A stretch of DNA of 64,000 nt, taken from the NCBI GenBank assembly GCA_965227045.1, contig OZ245718.1:3038001-3102000 (forward strand), written 5' to 3'. The notes under the pieces are model-generated. The model ran no database searches and had not been told where the DNA came from. It saw only the letters and a list, made by a program, of their open reading frames with translations. The stretch is from UBA10649 sp965227045 (GTDB taxonomy: Bacteria > Actinomycetota > Actinomycetes > S36-B12). This document shows positions 16,910 to 25,982 of this stretch, piece after piece. Every line of letters begins with the position of its first letter. Within the stretch, counting starts at the first letter, position 1. A program made the position numbers and the translations under genes.

Positions 16910-18247
16910 GTGACCGCGCCCACCCTGCCTCCGGTTGAGGACGAGAGTCCGTCGCGGGCAGAGCGTCGCCCGCTGGTCACGTCCGCAGGGTTGACGGTCC
17001 GGCGCGTCATCACGACCGCGGTCAGCCGCATCAATGGCGTCAGCGCGCGCAGGTCGTGGCTCCTAGGTCCGCTCGCTGCGGTCTGGGTCGCGTGTATAGG
17101 TCTGGCCATCGCCGCCGTCCCCCTGCTCGTGGTGTGGATGGCCACGCCGGAGTCCGGTCTGACGTGGCTGGAGTCGCTGCACGTTGCCGGCCTGCTGTGG
17201 GTGGTGGCGCACGGCACGCCAATAGTCGTCGCGGGTGTCACCTACTCCCTGCTGCCCTGGGGCCTGGCGATCATTCCGGCCGTGCTCATGGTCTACGCCG
17301 GTGGCTGGGCAGCGCGGTCTGCGCGTGCCGAGACGATTCGCGATGTAGGCGTTGTGGTCGCGAGCGCTAGCGTCACGTACGCGGTGATCGTCGGGGTAGT
17401 GGCGCAGTTGACGGTGCGACCCGACGCACGAGTCGGCGCGATCGATGCCGTCGTGCATGCCCTGCTGCTCGGGATTCTGGCTTTCGGTTTCGGTGCGTTG
17501 CGCGGGTCCGCGATTGATCTCAGAAGCCTCGTTCCCGCTCCCTTGGCCGTCGCGCTTCGGGCGGGAATTGTCGCGGCCCTGATCCTGCTCGGCATCGGCG
17601 CGCTCGCGGCAACCGCCGCACTCATCATCCGCGTGGACGATGCCGTCACTCTGACGCAGTCCTTGCACCCGGGAGTGTGGGGTGGTCTTGCGTTGACCGC
17701 ACTCGGGATCGCCTACGTACCGGTTCTGATCGTGTGGGCCACGTCGTACGTCGTCGGCGCGGGCGTCATGATTGGCCCGGCCATCACTGTGTCGCCCTTC
17801 GTCCCGGCAACCGCGCCGACCGACCTTCCACCATTCCCGCTTCTCGCGGCACTTCCTTCGTCTGCAGGCCCGCTTGCCTGGGCTCTGCCGCTGGCCGGAA
17901 TCGTGGCCGGCGTTCTCGCCGGAGTCGTGATCTCCAGGCGGGCGCGTGCCGAGAGCCGACTGACCCGCATGGCACTCGCGCTTGGCGCCGCTGCTGTCGC
18001 CGGGGTGGTCATGTTCGTGCTCGCCTACCTGTCTACCGGGTCACTGGGCGATCTCCGGCTCGCCAACCTCGGTCCTTCACCGACCACCGTGGCGGTGCTC
18101 GTGTTCGTGCTGGTGACCCTGGGCGCCGTGCCTAGTGCGGTCGTGGCGTCCCCACCCGCGCCGCCGAAGCTCGCCGTGGCGGATCCGACCGACGCCGCCA
18201 CCCCGCCAGATCCGGCGATACCCGAGGAGCACGACGCTGATGTCTGA
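16910..18247 (+). CDS. DUF6350-like polytopic membrane protein
   Basis: A 445-residue integral membrane protein of unknown function. After a polar N-terminus (about 45 residues) it has many hydrophobic segments, roughly eight to ten, and a Pro-rich acidic tail ending in EEHDADV. A membrane protein of this kind often lies between sucD and purN in actinobacteria (DUF6350). No transporter or enzyme motif is recognisable. The start GTG is 54 bases after sucD. Its end overlaps the next membrane protein gene by eight bases, indicating coupling. Confidence 0.75.
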   Translation: MTAPTLPPVEDESPSRAERRPLVTSAGLTVRRVITTAVSRINGVSARRSWLLGPLAAVWVACIGLAIAAVPLLVVWMATPESGLTWLESLHVAGLLWVVAHGTPIVVAGVTYSLLPWGLAIIPAVLMVYAGGWAARSARAETIRDVGVVVASASVTYAVIVGVVAQLTVRPDARVGAIDAVVHALLLGILAFGFGALRGSAIDLRSLVPAPLAVALRAGIVAALILLGIGALAATAALIIRVDDAVTLTQSLHPGVWGGLALTALGIAYVPVLIVWATSYVVGAGVMIGPAITVSPFVPATAPTDLPPFPLLAALPSSAGPLAWALPLAGIVAGVLAGVVISRRARAESRLTRMALALGAAAVAGVVMFVLAYLSTGSLGDLRLANLGPSPTTVAVLVFVLVTLGAVPSAVVASPPAPPKLAVADPTDAATPPDPAIPEEHDADV

Positions 18248-18986
18248 GCAATTGCCGCCCGGCTCGATGCCGCCCCCGCCGGTCAACCCTCCCGAGCCGT
18301 CGGGTCCCCGGCCGAGCGTCGGCGTGGCGATCTCTTGGGCATTCGATCGCTTCAAGGCGAACGCCGCCGCGTTCGTCGGCCTCGCGGCGGTCGTGACCGT
18401 CATCCAGTTCGTCCAGCAGATCGGCGCTCGCCCGCTCGAGAACATCCTCACCGACTGCACGGATCCCCAGACCCCCGGTCAGCTCAACGCCTGCACTGCT
18501 GCAATCGGCGTCAGCGCGATCGTCGCCATCGTCATCTCGCTCGTCTTCGGACTGCTGGCGTTCATCGCGCAGATCGGTGTCCAGCGCGCCGCAATCCGCA
18601 GCAGCCTCGGGGTCACCCCGACCTTCTCGGACATGTTCACGACCCAGTACCTGGGCCGGTATCTGCTCTTCACCCTCTGTTACGCGCTGCTCGCTTTCCT
18701 CGGGCTCATCTTGTGCATCGTCCCCGGTTTTGCCGTGCTGTTCTTGTTCCAGCTCGGCCCCTATTACATCCTCGACAGGGGCTATGGCGTCCGCGAGGCG
18801 ATGAGGGCGAGTTTCCATGCCGTCACCAAAAACTTCGGCCCGGCCATCCTCATGACCGTGTTCACCTTCCTCGTGCTCCTTCTCGGCGGCGTGTTCTTCG
18901 GCATCCTGACGCTCGTCACGCTGCCGTTTGCCTGCCTGTTCACTGCTCACATGTATCGGCAGTTCAACCGTGAGCCCGTGCACTGA
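18240..18986 (+). CDS. Polytopic membrane protein with proline-rich N-terminus
   Basis: A 248-residue membrane protein of unknown function. A short Pro-rich cytosolic lead (PPGSMPPPPVNPPEP) is followed by SVGVAISWAFDRFKANAAAFVGLAA and about four to five hydrophobic helices (about 40-60, 84-110, 140-170, 195-225). A region with Cys residues (CTDPQTPGQLNACT) may be extracytoplasmic. The overall pattern resembles actinobacterial DUF975/integral membrane proteins with a glycerophosphoryl diester phosphodiesterase-like membrane domain. ATG 18240 is chosen because it overlaps the end of the previous gene by eight bases; the longer frame back to 18135 is arginine-rich shadow sequence. Confidence 0.7.
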   Translation: MSEQLPPGSMPPPPVNPPEPSGPRPSVGVAISWAFDRFKANAAAFVGLAAVVTVIQFVQQIGARPLENILTDCTDPQTPGQLNACTAAIGVSAIVAIVISLVFGLLAFIAQIGVQRAAIRSSLGVTPTFSDMFTTQYLGRYLLFTLCYALLAFLGLILCIVPGFAVLFLFQLGPYYILDRGYGVREAMRASFHAVTKNFGPAILMTVFTFLVLLLGGVFFGILTLVTLPFACLFTAHMYRQFNREPVH

Positions 18987-18987
18987 A

Positions 18988-18993
18988 TAGGCT
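18988..18993 (+). promoter_or_regulatory. -10 element, probable leaderless promoter of purN
   Basis: TAGGCT ends six bases before GTG 19000. Hexamer and spacing are identical to those in front of guaA, another purine gene. Confidence 0.6.
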
Positions 18994-18999
18994 GCGGGC

Positions 19000-19581
19000 G
19001 TGGCTGCTCGCGTCGTCGTCCTCGCATCAGGTTCTGGCACACTCCTGCAGGCGCTGATCGACGCTTCTGCAGGAGGAGAGCTGACCGCGGAGATCGTCGC
19101 GGTCGGAACGAATGTCGACGACGCCTTCGCCCTGAATCGCGCCGCGGCGGCGGGCATTCCGACCTTCGTGTGCAGACCTTCCGACTATCCGGACCGCGCC
19201 GCTTGGGACGCAGGGCTGCTGGATGCTCTTCGCAGATGGAGTCCTGACCTCATCGTGAGCGCGGGATTCATGCGGATACTCGGCCCAGTCGTCGTCGATG
19301 CGTTTGCGGGTCGGGTCATCAATACCCACCCCGCTCTGCTTCCCGCGTTCCCCGGAGCGCATCCGGTGCGCGATGCCCTCGCGTACGGAGTCAAGGTCAC
19401 TGGCTCCACCGTTCACGTCGTCGATCACGGCGTTGATACCGGGCCGATCCTCGCCCAGCGTGCGGTTGACGTGCTCCCGGACGACGACGAGGCCTCGCTC
19501 CACGAGCGGATCAAGGTGGTCGAGCGGGTATTGCTCGTCTCCACCGTCGCCAAGCTCACCACCGATCGGAGAGACCAATGA
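19000..19581 (+). CDS. purN: Phosphoribosylglycinamide formyltransferase
   Basis: Transfers a formyl group from 10-formyl-tetrahydrofolate to GAR in purine synthesis. The 193-residue protein has VLASGSGTLLQALI (phosphate loop) and the catalytic Asn-x-His in NTHPALLPAFPG. STVHVVDHGVDTGPIL supplies the catalytic Asp. Its stop overlaps the purH start (ATGA), and folD, which supplies one-carbon folates, lies two genes further on. GTG is supported by the TAGGCT box six bases upstream. Confidence 0.96.
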   Translation: MAARVVVLASGSGTLLQALIDASAGGELTAEIVAVGTNVDDAFALNRAAAAGIPTFVCRPSDYPDRAAWDAGLLDALRRWSPDLIVSAGFMRILGPVVVDAFAGRVINTHPALLPAFPGAHPVRDALAYGVKVTGSTVHVVDHGVDTGPILAQRAVDVLPDDDEASLHERIKVVERVLLVSTVAKLTTDRRDQ

Positions 19582-21146
19582 GTGACGACAGCCAGCGCCC
19601 AATCCGCCGCGCCCTCGTGTCCGTCTATGACAAGGCCGGACTCGAGGAGCTCGCCCGCGGTCTGTCCGCCGCTGGCGTCGAGATGGTCTCCACCGGATCG
19701 ACTGCGAAGGCCATCGCTGCAGCTGGGTGCGAGGTCACGAGCGTCGAATCGGTCACTGGTTTCCCGGAGATCCTCGACGGCCGCGTGAAGACGCTCCACC
19801 CCCGCGTGCATGGCGGGCTGCTCGCCGACCTGCGCAAGGATTCTCACCGTGAGCAACTGGCCGAGCACGGCATCGAGGCATTCGATCTCGTAGTCGTCAA
19901 CCTCTATCCGTTCTCTGACACCGTTGCGTCCGGCGCGGACGTCGATGACTGCGTCGAGCAGATCGACATCGGCGGGCCGGCGATGGTGCGTGCATCTGCA
20001 AAGAACTTTGCGAATGTCGCGGTGGTGACATCGCCTGCGAGGTACGGCGACGCACTCGCCGCGGTGGCTGGGGGCGGCTTCACGTTCGCGGAACGTGCCT
20101 CGCTTGCGACGGAGGCCTTCTCCCACACAGCCACGTACGACATCGCGGTTGCCTCGTGGCTCGGAAGCGTCGTTGCGCCTGATCCGGACGGCAGTGGCTT
20201 CCCTGCATGGGTCGGCGGCGCCTGGCAACGCGGAAATGTGCTGCGGTACGGGGAGAATCCGCATCAGAGCGCTGCTGTGTACCTGTCCGCGCACCACGAG
20301 CCGGCACTCGCGGGAGCGACGCAGTTGCAGGGCAAGGAGATGTCCTACAACAACTACATCGACGCCGACGCGGCCCGCCGTGCGGCGTTCGATCACCTTG
20401 AACCGGCGGTCGCGATCATCAAGCACGCGAATCCGTGCGGCGTCGCGGTCGGCCTCGACATCGCGGAGGCCTACCGGCAGGCATTCGCGACCGATCCTGT
20501 CTCCGCATTCGGGGGAGTCGTGGCGGCGAACAGGGCCGTGTCCGCCGAGATGGCCGAGGCGATGGCCGATGTGTTCACCGAAGTGGTGATCGCGCCCGAC
20601 TACGACCCCGAGGCACTGGAGCTGCTCGCTGCGAAGAAGAACCTCAGGGTCCTTCGCGTCGCCGGGCCGCATATGGGCGCGCGCGTCGAGTCCCGCTCCA
20701 TATCCGGCGGACTCCTCCTGCAGGTCACCGATGCGATCAATGCCGAGGGCGACGATCCGTCGGCATGGACGTTGGTCAGCGGTGATCCGGCGATCGCGTC
20801 AGTTCTGCGCGATCTGGAGTTCGCGTGGCGCTCCGTGCGGTCGGTGAAGTCCAACGCGATCTTGCTCGCGAAGAACGGCGCGGCAGTCGGTGTCGGGATG
20901 GGGCAGGTGAATCGGGTCGATTCTGCACGGCTTGCTGTCGAGCGAGCGGGCGACCGGGCGTCCGGCTCAGTCGCGGCGTCCGACGCCTTCTTCCCCTTCG
21001 CGGACGGTCTGCAGGTACTACTTGCCGCAGGAGTGTCGGCCGTTGTTCAGCCAGGCGGCTCTGTTCGCGACGAGGAGGTCATCGCCGCCGCCGCTGATGC
21101 AGGCGTGACCATGTACCTCACGGGGACTCGGCACTTCTTCCACTGA
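19578..21146 (+). CDS. purH: Bifunctional AICAR transformylase / IMP cyclohydrolase
   Basis: Carries out the last two steps of IMP synthesis. The 522-residue protein has an N-terminal MGS-like cyclohydrolase domain (RALVSVYDKAGLEELA, STGSTAKAI, FPEILDGRVKTLHP) and a C-terminal transformylase domain with the Lys-His pair in IIKHANPCGVA and SDAFFPFADGL. LRYGENPHQSAAVY is a family signature. It overlaps purN upstream by four bases, and a transporter gene downstream starts within its stop (TGATG), so purN-purH-transporter-folD form one operon. Confidence 0.98.
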   Translation: MSDDSQRPIRRALVSVYDKAGLEELARGLSAAGVEMVSTGSTAKAIAAAGCEVTSVESVTGFPEILDGRVKTLHPRVHGGLLADLRKDSHREQLAEHGIEAFDLVVVNLYPFSDTVASGADVDDCVEQIDIGGPAMVRASAKNFANVAVVTSPARYGDALAAVAGGGFTFAERASLATEAFSHTATYDIAVASWLGSVVAPDPDGSGFPAWVGGAWQRGNVLRYGENPHQSAAVYLSAHHEPALAGATQLQGKEMSYNNYIDADAARRAAFDHLEPAVAIIKHANPCGVAVGLDIAEAYRQAFATDPVSAFGGVVAANRAVSAEMAEAMADVFTEVVIAPDYDPEALELLAAKKNLRVLRVAGPHMGARVESRSISGGLLLQVTDAINAEGDDPSAWTLVSGDPAIASVLRDLEFAWRSVRSVKSNAILLAKNGAAVGVGMGQVNRVDSARLAVERAGDRASGSVAASDAFFPFADGLQVLLAAGVSAVVQPGGSVRDEEVIAAAADAGVTMYLTGTRHFFH

Positions 21147-22114
21147 TGCTGACTCACCGCCTGCTTCCATTCGCTGCGACCTTCCTCGTCGGCGGGATGA
21201 TGTCCCTGCAGTCCCGGATCAACGGCCAGTTGTCAGCCGCTCTGGGAAGCGGGCTTGAAGCCGCGGTCTACAGCTTCGGCTCGGGTCTTGTCGTGGTGCT
21301 CGTCCTGCTCGCGATCTTTCCGTCGATCCGCCGGGGGGTCGCGCGAATTCCTGGCGCAGTTCGATCCGGCGAACTCGCCTGGTGGCAGATCCTCGGTGGC
21401 CTGCTCGGCGGATTCTTCGTCGCGGTGCAGTCCGCGGCGGTCCCCTTCGTTGGCGTGGCGGTATTCACTGTCGCCGTCGTTGCCGGCCAGAGCACGAGCT
21501 CGCTCTTCGTCGATCGCGCGGGCCTTGGCCCGGCTGGTCGAGTGCCGATCACCGCGACCCGGGTCGTGTCGGCGGCGCTGGCGATCGTCGCCGTCGTTCT
21601 CGCCGTTGCGAATCGACTGACGGCTGGCCATATCTCTTTGCTGCCAGTGCTTTTCGCGGTGCTTGCGGGAAGTCTCACTGCCGTGCAGCAGGCCACAAAC
21701 GGTCGGGTTGCGCGCGCTGCGGCGTCTCCACTGTCTGCTGCGTTCTATAACTTCGTGTTCGGCACTGCGGCTCTTGCGTCGGCGTTCGGAATCTCCTTGG
21801 CGGTCACGGATGCCCACGCCTCGGCCCTGCCGTCGAGCCCGCTGTGGATGTATCTCGGTGGAGTCATCGGTCTCGGGTTCATTGCGATCGCCGCATGGGC
21901 GGTACCCATCGTCGGTGTCCTACGTTTTGCGCTGCTGTCGATCGCGGGCCAGCTCACCGGCGCGGTCTTCCTTGACATCTTCGCGCCTACGTCGGGCACC
22001 GAACTCGGCTGGAATCTGTTCGTCGGTGTCCTGCTCGCCTTCGTCGCGGTCGCCGTCGGCAGCAGAAGTCGCAACGATGCGGCACCGCAATCCGTGCGAG
22101 AATCCGCCGCATGA
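21146..22114 (+). CDS. DMT-superfamily transporter, YdcZ/DUF606 type
   Basis: A 322-residue inner-membrane protein with about ten helices in two homologous halves; each half starts with a similar unit (MMSLQSRINGQLSAALGS near 19 and LTAVQQATNGRVARAAAS near 175). This duplicated Q-x3-NG pattern is typical of the YdcZ (DUF606) family of small-molecule exporters or importers. The substrate is unknown. The start lies within the purH stop and the end overlaps the folD ATG, so it is embedded in a purine/folate operon; transport of a purine, folate or one-carbon compound is a possible but unproven inference. Confidence 0.82.
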   Translation: MLTHRLLPFAATFLVGGMMSLQSRINGQLSAALGSGLEAAVYSFGSGLVVVLVLLAIFPSIRRGVARIPGAVRSGELAWWQILGGLLGGFFVAVQSAAVPFVGVAVFTVAVVAGQSTSSLFVDRAGLGPAGRVPITATRVVSAALAIVAVVLAVANRLTAGHISLLPVLFAVLAGSLTAVQQATNGRVARAAASPLSAAFYNFVFGTAALASAFGISLAVTDAHASALPSSPLWMYLGGVIGLGFIAIAAWAVPIVGVLRFALLSIAGQLTGAVFLDIFAPTSGTELGWNLFVGVLLAFVAVAVGSRSRNDAAPQSVRESAA

Positions 22115-22977
22115 CGGCACAGATCATGGACGGCAGGGCCACAGCCACCGAGGTCAAGCAGGAGTTGGCCGTTCGGGTCGATCGCCTGCGCGCTGACGGG
22201 GTGGTCCCGGGTCTGGGCACCGTCCTGGTCGGCGACGATCCGGGCAGTCAGGCATACGTGGCCGGCAAGCACCGCGACTGCGCCGAGGTGGGGATCGGGT
22301 CGATCCGGGTGGACCTGCCTGCTGACACGAGCCAGTCCCAGCTTGAAACCGAGATCGCACGACTCAACGCAGACCCGACGGTCACCGGCTATATCGTTCA
22401 ACTGCCGCTGCCGAAGCATCTTGACGCCAATCGGGTCCTCACGCTCATGGACCCCGACAAGGACGCGGACGGCCTGCACCCGACCAACCTGGGGCGGCTC
22501 GTTCTGGGCGAGGACGCGCCACTTCCGTGCACCCCGCGCGGGATCGTTGCTCTCCTGCGGAGGTACGGCGTGGCCATCGACGGCGCGAATGTCGTGGTCG
22601 TCGGCCGCGGTGTCACCGTCGGCCGGCCGCTTGGATTGCTCCTCACGCGCAGGTCAGAGAACGCGACCGTGACGCTGTGCCACACCGGGACGCGCGACCT
22701 CGCCGGACACCTTCGCCAAGCCGACATCATCGTTGCGGCCGCGGGCGTGCCGCATCTGATCACGGCTGACCTAGTCCGACCCGGCGCCGCGGTGCTCGAC
22801 GTCGGTATCACCCGCACCGATGGCGGCCTGGTGGGCGACGTCCACCCCGACGTGCTCGAGGTGGCCGGCTTCGTCGCACCGATGCCGGGCGGTGTCGGGC
22901 CGATGACCCGCGCGATGCTCATCACCAACGTGGTCGAGGCGGCGGAGCGTGCCAGCGAACTGGTGCGCTCTGCGTGA
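22111..22977 (+). CDS. folD: Methylenetetrahydrofolate dehydrogenase / cyclohydrolase
   Basis: Interconverts 5,10-methylene-, methenyl- and 10-formyl-tetrahydrofolate with NADP+, supplying PurN and PurH. The 288-residue protein has YVAGKHRDC with the catalytic Lys, QLPLPKHLD, DADGLHPTNLG, PCTPRGIVALL and the dinucleotide-binding GRGVTVGRPLG, the actinobacterial variant of the usual GRS motif. PMPGGVGPMTRAML near the C-terminus is a FolD signature. It overlaps the upstream transporter by four bases. The DUF3017 gene follows, a common actinobacterial pairing. Confidence 0.97.
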   Translation: MTAQIMDGRATATEVKQELAVRVDRLRADGVVPGLGTVLVGDDPGSQAYVAGKHRDCAEVGIGSIRVDLPADTSQSQLETEIARLNADPTVTGYIVQLPLPKHLDANRVLTLMDPDKDADGLHPTNLGRLVLGEDAPLPCTPRGIVALLRRYGVAIDGANVVVVGRGVTVGRPLGLLLTRRSENATVTLCHTGTRDLAGHLRQADIIVAAAGVPHLITADLVRPGAAVLDVGITRTDGGLVGDVHPDVLEVAGFVAPMPGGVGPMTRAMLITNVVEAAERASELVRSA

Positions 22978-23043
22978 TCGCGGAACTACCGCTCCTGGAC
23001 GGCATTCGAGTATCGCCCTCGCGTTGAGTGGCAGGATGGCGAC

Positions 23044-23394
23044 GTGGCCGACGCAGGGACTGACGACGAGCCGAGCCGCAATGTCGTGAACGCCTCAGAC
23101 AATGTCGTGCCCATCAGGCCGCAGGCTCGTCGCAACTGGCTTTCGCAATGGCCCCTGACGTTGGTGCTCATCGGTGTCTGCATCGCGATGCTCATGATCG
23201 GCCTGGACTACTTCAGGCGCGGCTGCGTGATCTTGTCGGCATCTGTGCTCATCGGTGCGTTCCTGCGGCTGATGCTTCCGGAGTCGGAGGCGGGCATGCT
23301 CGTCGTCCGATCGAGGAAGGTCGACGTGGCGATCCTCGCGGTCCTCGGGCTGGGCCTCTCGGTGTTCACCTTCTGGGTTCCAGCGCCCAGCTAG
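23044..23394 (+). CDS. DUF3017 small membrane protein
   Basis: A 116-residue protein with a polar N-terminal third and three hydrophobic segments (about 40-57, 60-80 and 93-112). Between them lies RLMLPESEAGMLVVRSRKVD, which matches the DUF3017 proteins found after folD in actinobacteria. Function unknown. GTG 23044 is six bases after CAGGAT, a weaker form of the -10 arrangement seen at other genes. The stop codon shares the palindrome CTAG (23391-23394) with the stop of the convergent decarboxylase gene. Confidence 0.8.
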   Translation: MADAGTDDEPSRNVVNASDNVVPIRPQARRNWLSQWPLTLVLIGVCIAMLMIGLDYFRRGCVILSASVLIGAFLRLMLPESEAGMLVVRSRKVDVAILAVLGLGLSVFTFWVPAPS

Positions 23395-24752
23395 GAATCG
23401 CTCAGCGCCTCAAGTCGCTCGTGGATCGACTCGATCTGGAACTCGCTCTCCGGCTTCATCACAGTGCTGCGCAGGATGCGCGCTGTGGCACGGTCCTCAA
23501 CCAGAACATGGCCTCGGCGCTCGAGGTCATGTTGCTTGACCGTGTAGGTGGCGAGGTGAATCTGCTCCCGTTCGGGCGCGTCGGCCGCGCGGTGGAACAG
23601 CTCGGCGCTTGCGTCGTCGAGTTGGGACATGGTCGTGCGACGGGGCAGGTACGTGACGATGTCCAGTTCCGGCCGTTGATACGTGACCAGCCTCTCGGAC
23701 TCAGCCAGCCGCGCCGCCAGTTCCAGGGCACCGCGTCGGCCCGCGCGCAGTGCCTGTCCGAGCCCCGCGTCAGTCAGGGGAATCACCTCGAGGGTCAGCC
23801 ACAGAGCGGCTGCAGCAGCACCCGCCCGGCTGCACTCGAGGGAGATCTCCCCGAGGTGGAGTTCGTCCGAGCTGAAGTAGGTGTACGGGGAGTCATGAAC
23901 GTAGAAACGGCCCACTGCCGGATCGCGAAACAGGACTGCGCCGCAGCCATAGGGCTGCAGACCGTGCTTGTGCGGATCGACGACGATGCTGTCCGCATCG
24001 CGTAGCGCTCGGTACGGCTCACTCGCCACGCCATCGGCGGAGTCGTCCGCGATGAGGGCGAAGAATCCGCCGTATGCGGTATCCACGTGGACGCGCGCTC
24101 CGTGCTCATGAGCAAGCGCGAGGATCTCGGGCAGGGGATCGAGGGCGCCGAGTCCCGTCGTGCCGAGCGTCGCCACCACGGTCCCCACCGCGCTTGAGCC
24201 CAGCACGCGCTCCAACGAGTCCAGGTCCATCCGGCCGCGGCTGTCCGTCGCGATCGAGATGCCTTCGACGCCGATCACCTGGCACATGCGCGAGTGCGTG
24301 TAGTGGGCGTCGGCGCTGAAGGCGATGGACTTGCCTGGATGGATCTCTCGTGCGATCCACAGCGCCTCGAGGTTCGCAATCGTCCCGCTGGAGGTCAGAT
24401 GGCCCAGGTGCTCGGGCATCGCGAACATCTCCGCGATCCGCGCAACGACCTCCTTCTCCATCTGAGCCGTCGCGGGGCCGCCGTCAAGTGCGTGGTTGTT
24501 GGGATTGATGAGCATCGCGGTGGTGTAGCCGAGTACCGCCGCGGGATGGGGCGGCTTGAGCATCTGGCCGATGTATCGCGGGCTGCCGAAGGGGTAGTTG
24601 TCCTGCAGTCGCGCGGTGAAGCGATCGAATGCGTCGGACAGGTCGTCGTCGGTGACCGCCAGCGATGGATGCTGCTCGGGAGAGCCGAATCGGTTCTGCC
24701 AACGGGCGACTGCCTCGACCCCGCGGGGTAGCCAGTGGGCAAGGTCCGTCAT
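23391..24752 (-). CDS. PLP-dependent group II amino acid decarboxylase
   Basis: A 453-residue pyridoxal-phosphate enzyme of the aromatic/glutamate decarboxylase class. LTSSGTIANLEAL binds the cofactor phosphate, HVDTAYGG supplies the Asp pairing with the pyridine nitrogen, and VDPHKHGLQPYG carries the Schiff-base Lys. The amino acid substrate cannot be read from sequence; glutamate, tyrosine or aspartate are possible. The frame is open to 24863, but ATG 24752 is preferred because the longer frame overlaps the start of hisC. Two succinic semialdehyde dehydrogenases in the window would fit a glutamate/GABA route, but this is inference only. It is divergent from hisC across 55 bases. Confidence 0.82.
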   Translation of the reverse strand: MTDLAHWLPRGVEAVARWQNRFGSPEQHPSLAVTDDDLSDAFDRFTARLQDNYPFGSPRYIGQMLKPPHPAAVLGYTTAMLINPNNHALDGGPATAQMEKEVVARIAEMFAMPEHLGHLTSSGTIANLEALWIAREIHPGKSIAFSADAHYTHSRMCQVIGVEGISIATDSRGRMDLDSLERVLGSSAVGTVVATLGTTGLGALDPLPEILALAHEHGARVHVDTAYGGFFALIADDSADGVASEPYRALRDADSIVVDPHKHGLQPYGCGAVLFRDPAVGRFYVHDSPYTYFSSDELHLGEISLECSRAGAAAAALWLTLEVIPLTDAGLGQALRAGRRGALELAARLAESERLVTYQRPELDIVTYLPRRTTMSQLDDASAELFHRAADAPEREQIHLATYTVKQHDLERRGHVLVEDRATARILRSTVMKPESEFQIESIHERLEALSDS

Positions 24753-24807
24753 GCGCCCATCATGGTGGACACTTGGCGCCACCGAAGGATCACCAGGAAG
24801 GGCGCAG

Positions 24808-25890
24808 ATGCCGAGCCAGTCCCCCCGCCTCCGCCCCGAGCTCGACGCGGTGCCCGCGTACAAGGCCGGTCAGCCCGCGGTCCTTCGCGCTGAGGGACAG
24901 GTCGCCCACAAGCTGTCGAGCAATGAGAATCCATACGCGCCGCTGCCGTCGGTCCTGCGCGCCACCGAGTTGGCGCTCGCGGACCTGCACCGCTACCCCG
25001 ACTACGGCTCGGGTGAGCTCGTTGATCGCCTCGCCGATCGGTTCGACGTACCCGCGTCCGACGTCGCCGTCGGCACGGGGAGTGTTGGACTGCTGCAGCA
25101 GTTGCTGCAGATCACGAGCGGACCCGGCGATGGAGTGGTGTTCGCCTGGCGTTCGTTCGAGGCTTACCCGATCATGACGCAGATCGCTGGCGCCACTGCT
25201 CAGCGCGTTCCGCTCGACAATGAGGCCCGGCACGATCTCGACGCGATGCTGGCCGCGATCGACGAGACCACTCGTCTGGTGCTCGTGTGCAATCCGAACA
25301 ACCCAACGAGTACAGCCGTCGGTCGCGACGCGCTCGCCGCGTTCATCGAGGCGGTGCCGTCCGACGTTCTGGTCGTCGTCGACGAGGCGTACCGCGAGTT
25401 CGTCGATCCCGAGCGCATCCCCGACGGCATCGACTTCTACCGCGAGCGCGAGAACGTCGCCGTGCTTCGCACCTTCTCGAAGGCCTACGGCCTGGCCTCC
25501 CTCCGCGTCGGCTTCTGCATCGCTCACGAGCCGGTCGCGGAGGCATTGCGGAAGGTCCAGGTGCCGTTCGGCGTGTCGACGATCGCGCAGGCGGCGGCTA
25601 TCGCGTCGCTCGACGCGGAGGAGGAACTGCTCGAACGGGTCGCGCGGATCGTCGCCGAACGAGCCGTGCTCCATCAGGGACTGACCGACGTGGGACTTCG
25701 TCCCGCGCAGACAGAGGCCAACTTCGTATGGCTTGCGTTGGGGGAGAGCACGGGAGCTTTCGCCGACGCGTGCGATGCGGCAGGACTGTCAGTTCGGCCG
25801 TTCGCGGGCGAGGGTGTTCGCATCACCGTCGGCAACGCTGACGCCAACGCCCGGATGCTCGCGGTTGCCGCGCAATGGCAGTCACGCTGA
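24808..25890 (+). CDS. hisC: Histidinol-phosphate / aromatic amino acid aminotransferase
   Basis: PLP aminotransferase of 360 residues in the HisC family. It has LSSNENPYAP near residue 32, SVGLLQQLLQ, VCNPNNPTSTA with the substrate-binding Asn, VVVDEAYREFV with the cofactor-pairing Asp and Tyr, and TFSKAYGLASLRVGF with the Schiff-base Lys. Family members act in histidine synthesis or as phenylalanine/tyrosine aminotransferase (Pat of actinobacteria); no other his genes are nearby, so the second role is quite possible. ATG 24808 is six bases after AGGAAGGG and gives a normal N-terminus (RLRPELDAVPAYKAG). Confidence 0.88.
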   Translation: MPSQSPRLRPELDAVPAYKAGQPAVLRAEGQVAHKLSSNENPYAPLPSVLRATELALADLHRYPDYGSGELVDRLADRFDVPASDVAVGTGSVGLLQQLLQITSGPGDGVVFAWRSFEAYPIMTQIAGATAQRVPLDNEARHDLDAMLAAIDETTRLVLVCNPNNPTSTAVGRDALAAFIEAVPSDVLVVVDEAYREFVDPERIPDGIDFYRERENVAVLRTFSKAYGLASLRVGFCIAHEPVAEALRKVQVPFGVSTIAQAAAIASLDAEEELLERVARIVAERAVLHQGLTDVGLRPAQTEANFVWLALGESTGAFADACDAAGLSVRPFAGEGVRITVGNADANARMLAVAAQWQSR

Positions 25891-25930
25891 GGTCCGCAAC
25901 CGGGTGGTCACGCCCCGCCGCACCTGAGGT

Positions 25931-25946
25931 ATCTTGACGTCAAGAT
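25931..25946. promoter_or_regulatory. Perfect 16-bp palindrome upstream of mdh
   Basis: ATCTTGACGTCAAGAT reads identically on both strands and lies 36 bases before the mdh ATG. A -10-like TATCTT (25930-25935) overlaps its left edge, so a bound dimeric regulator would block transcription. The regulator is not identifiable from the sequence. Confidence 0.55.
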
Positions 25947-25982
25947 TTCCCCGATCACCCTCCCGGAAGGCACGCGTCAGCT

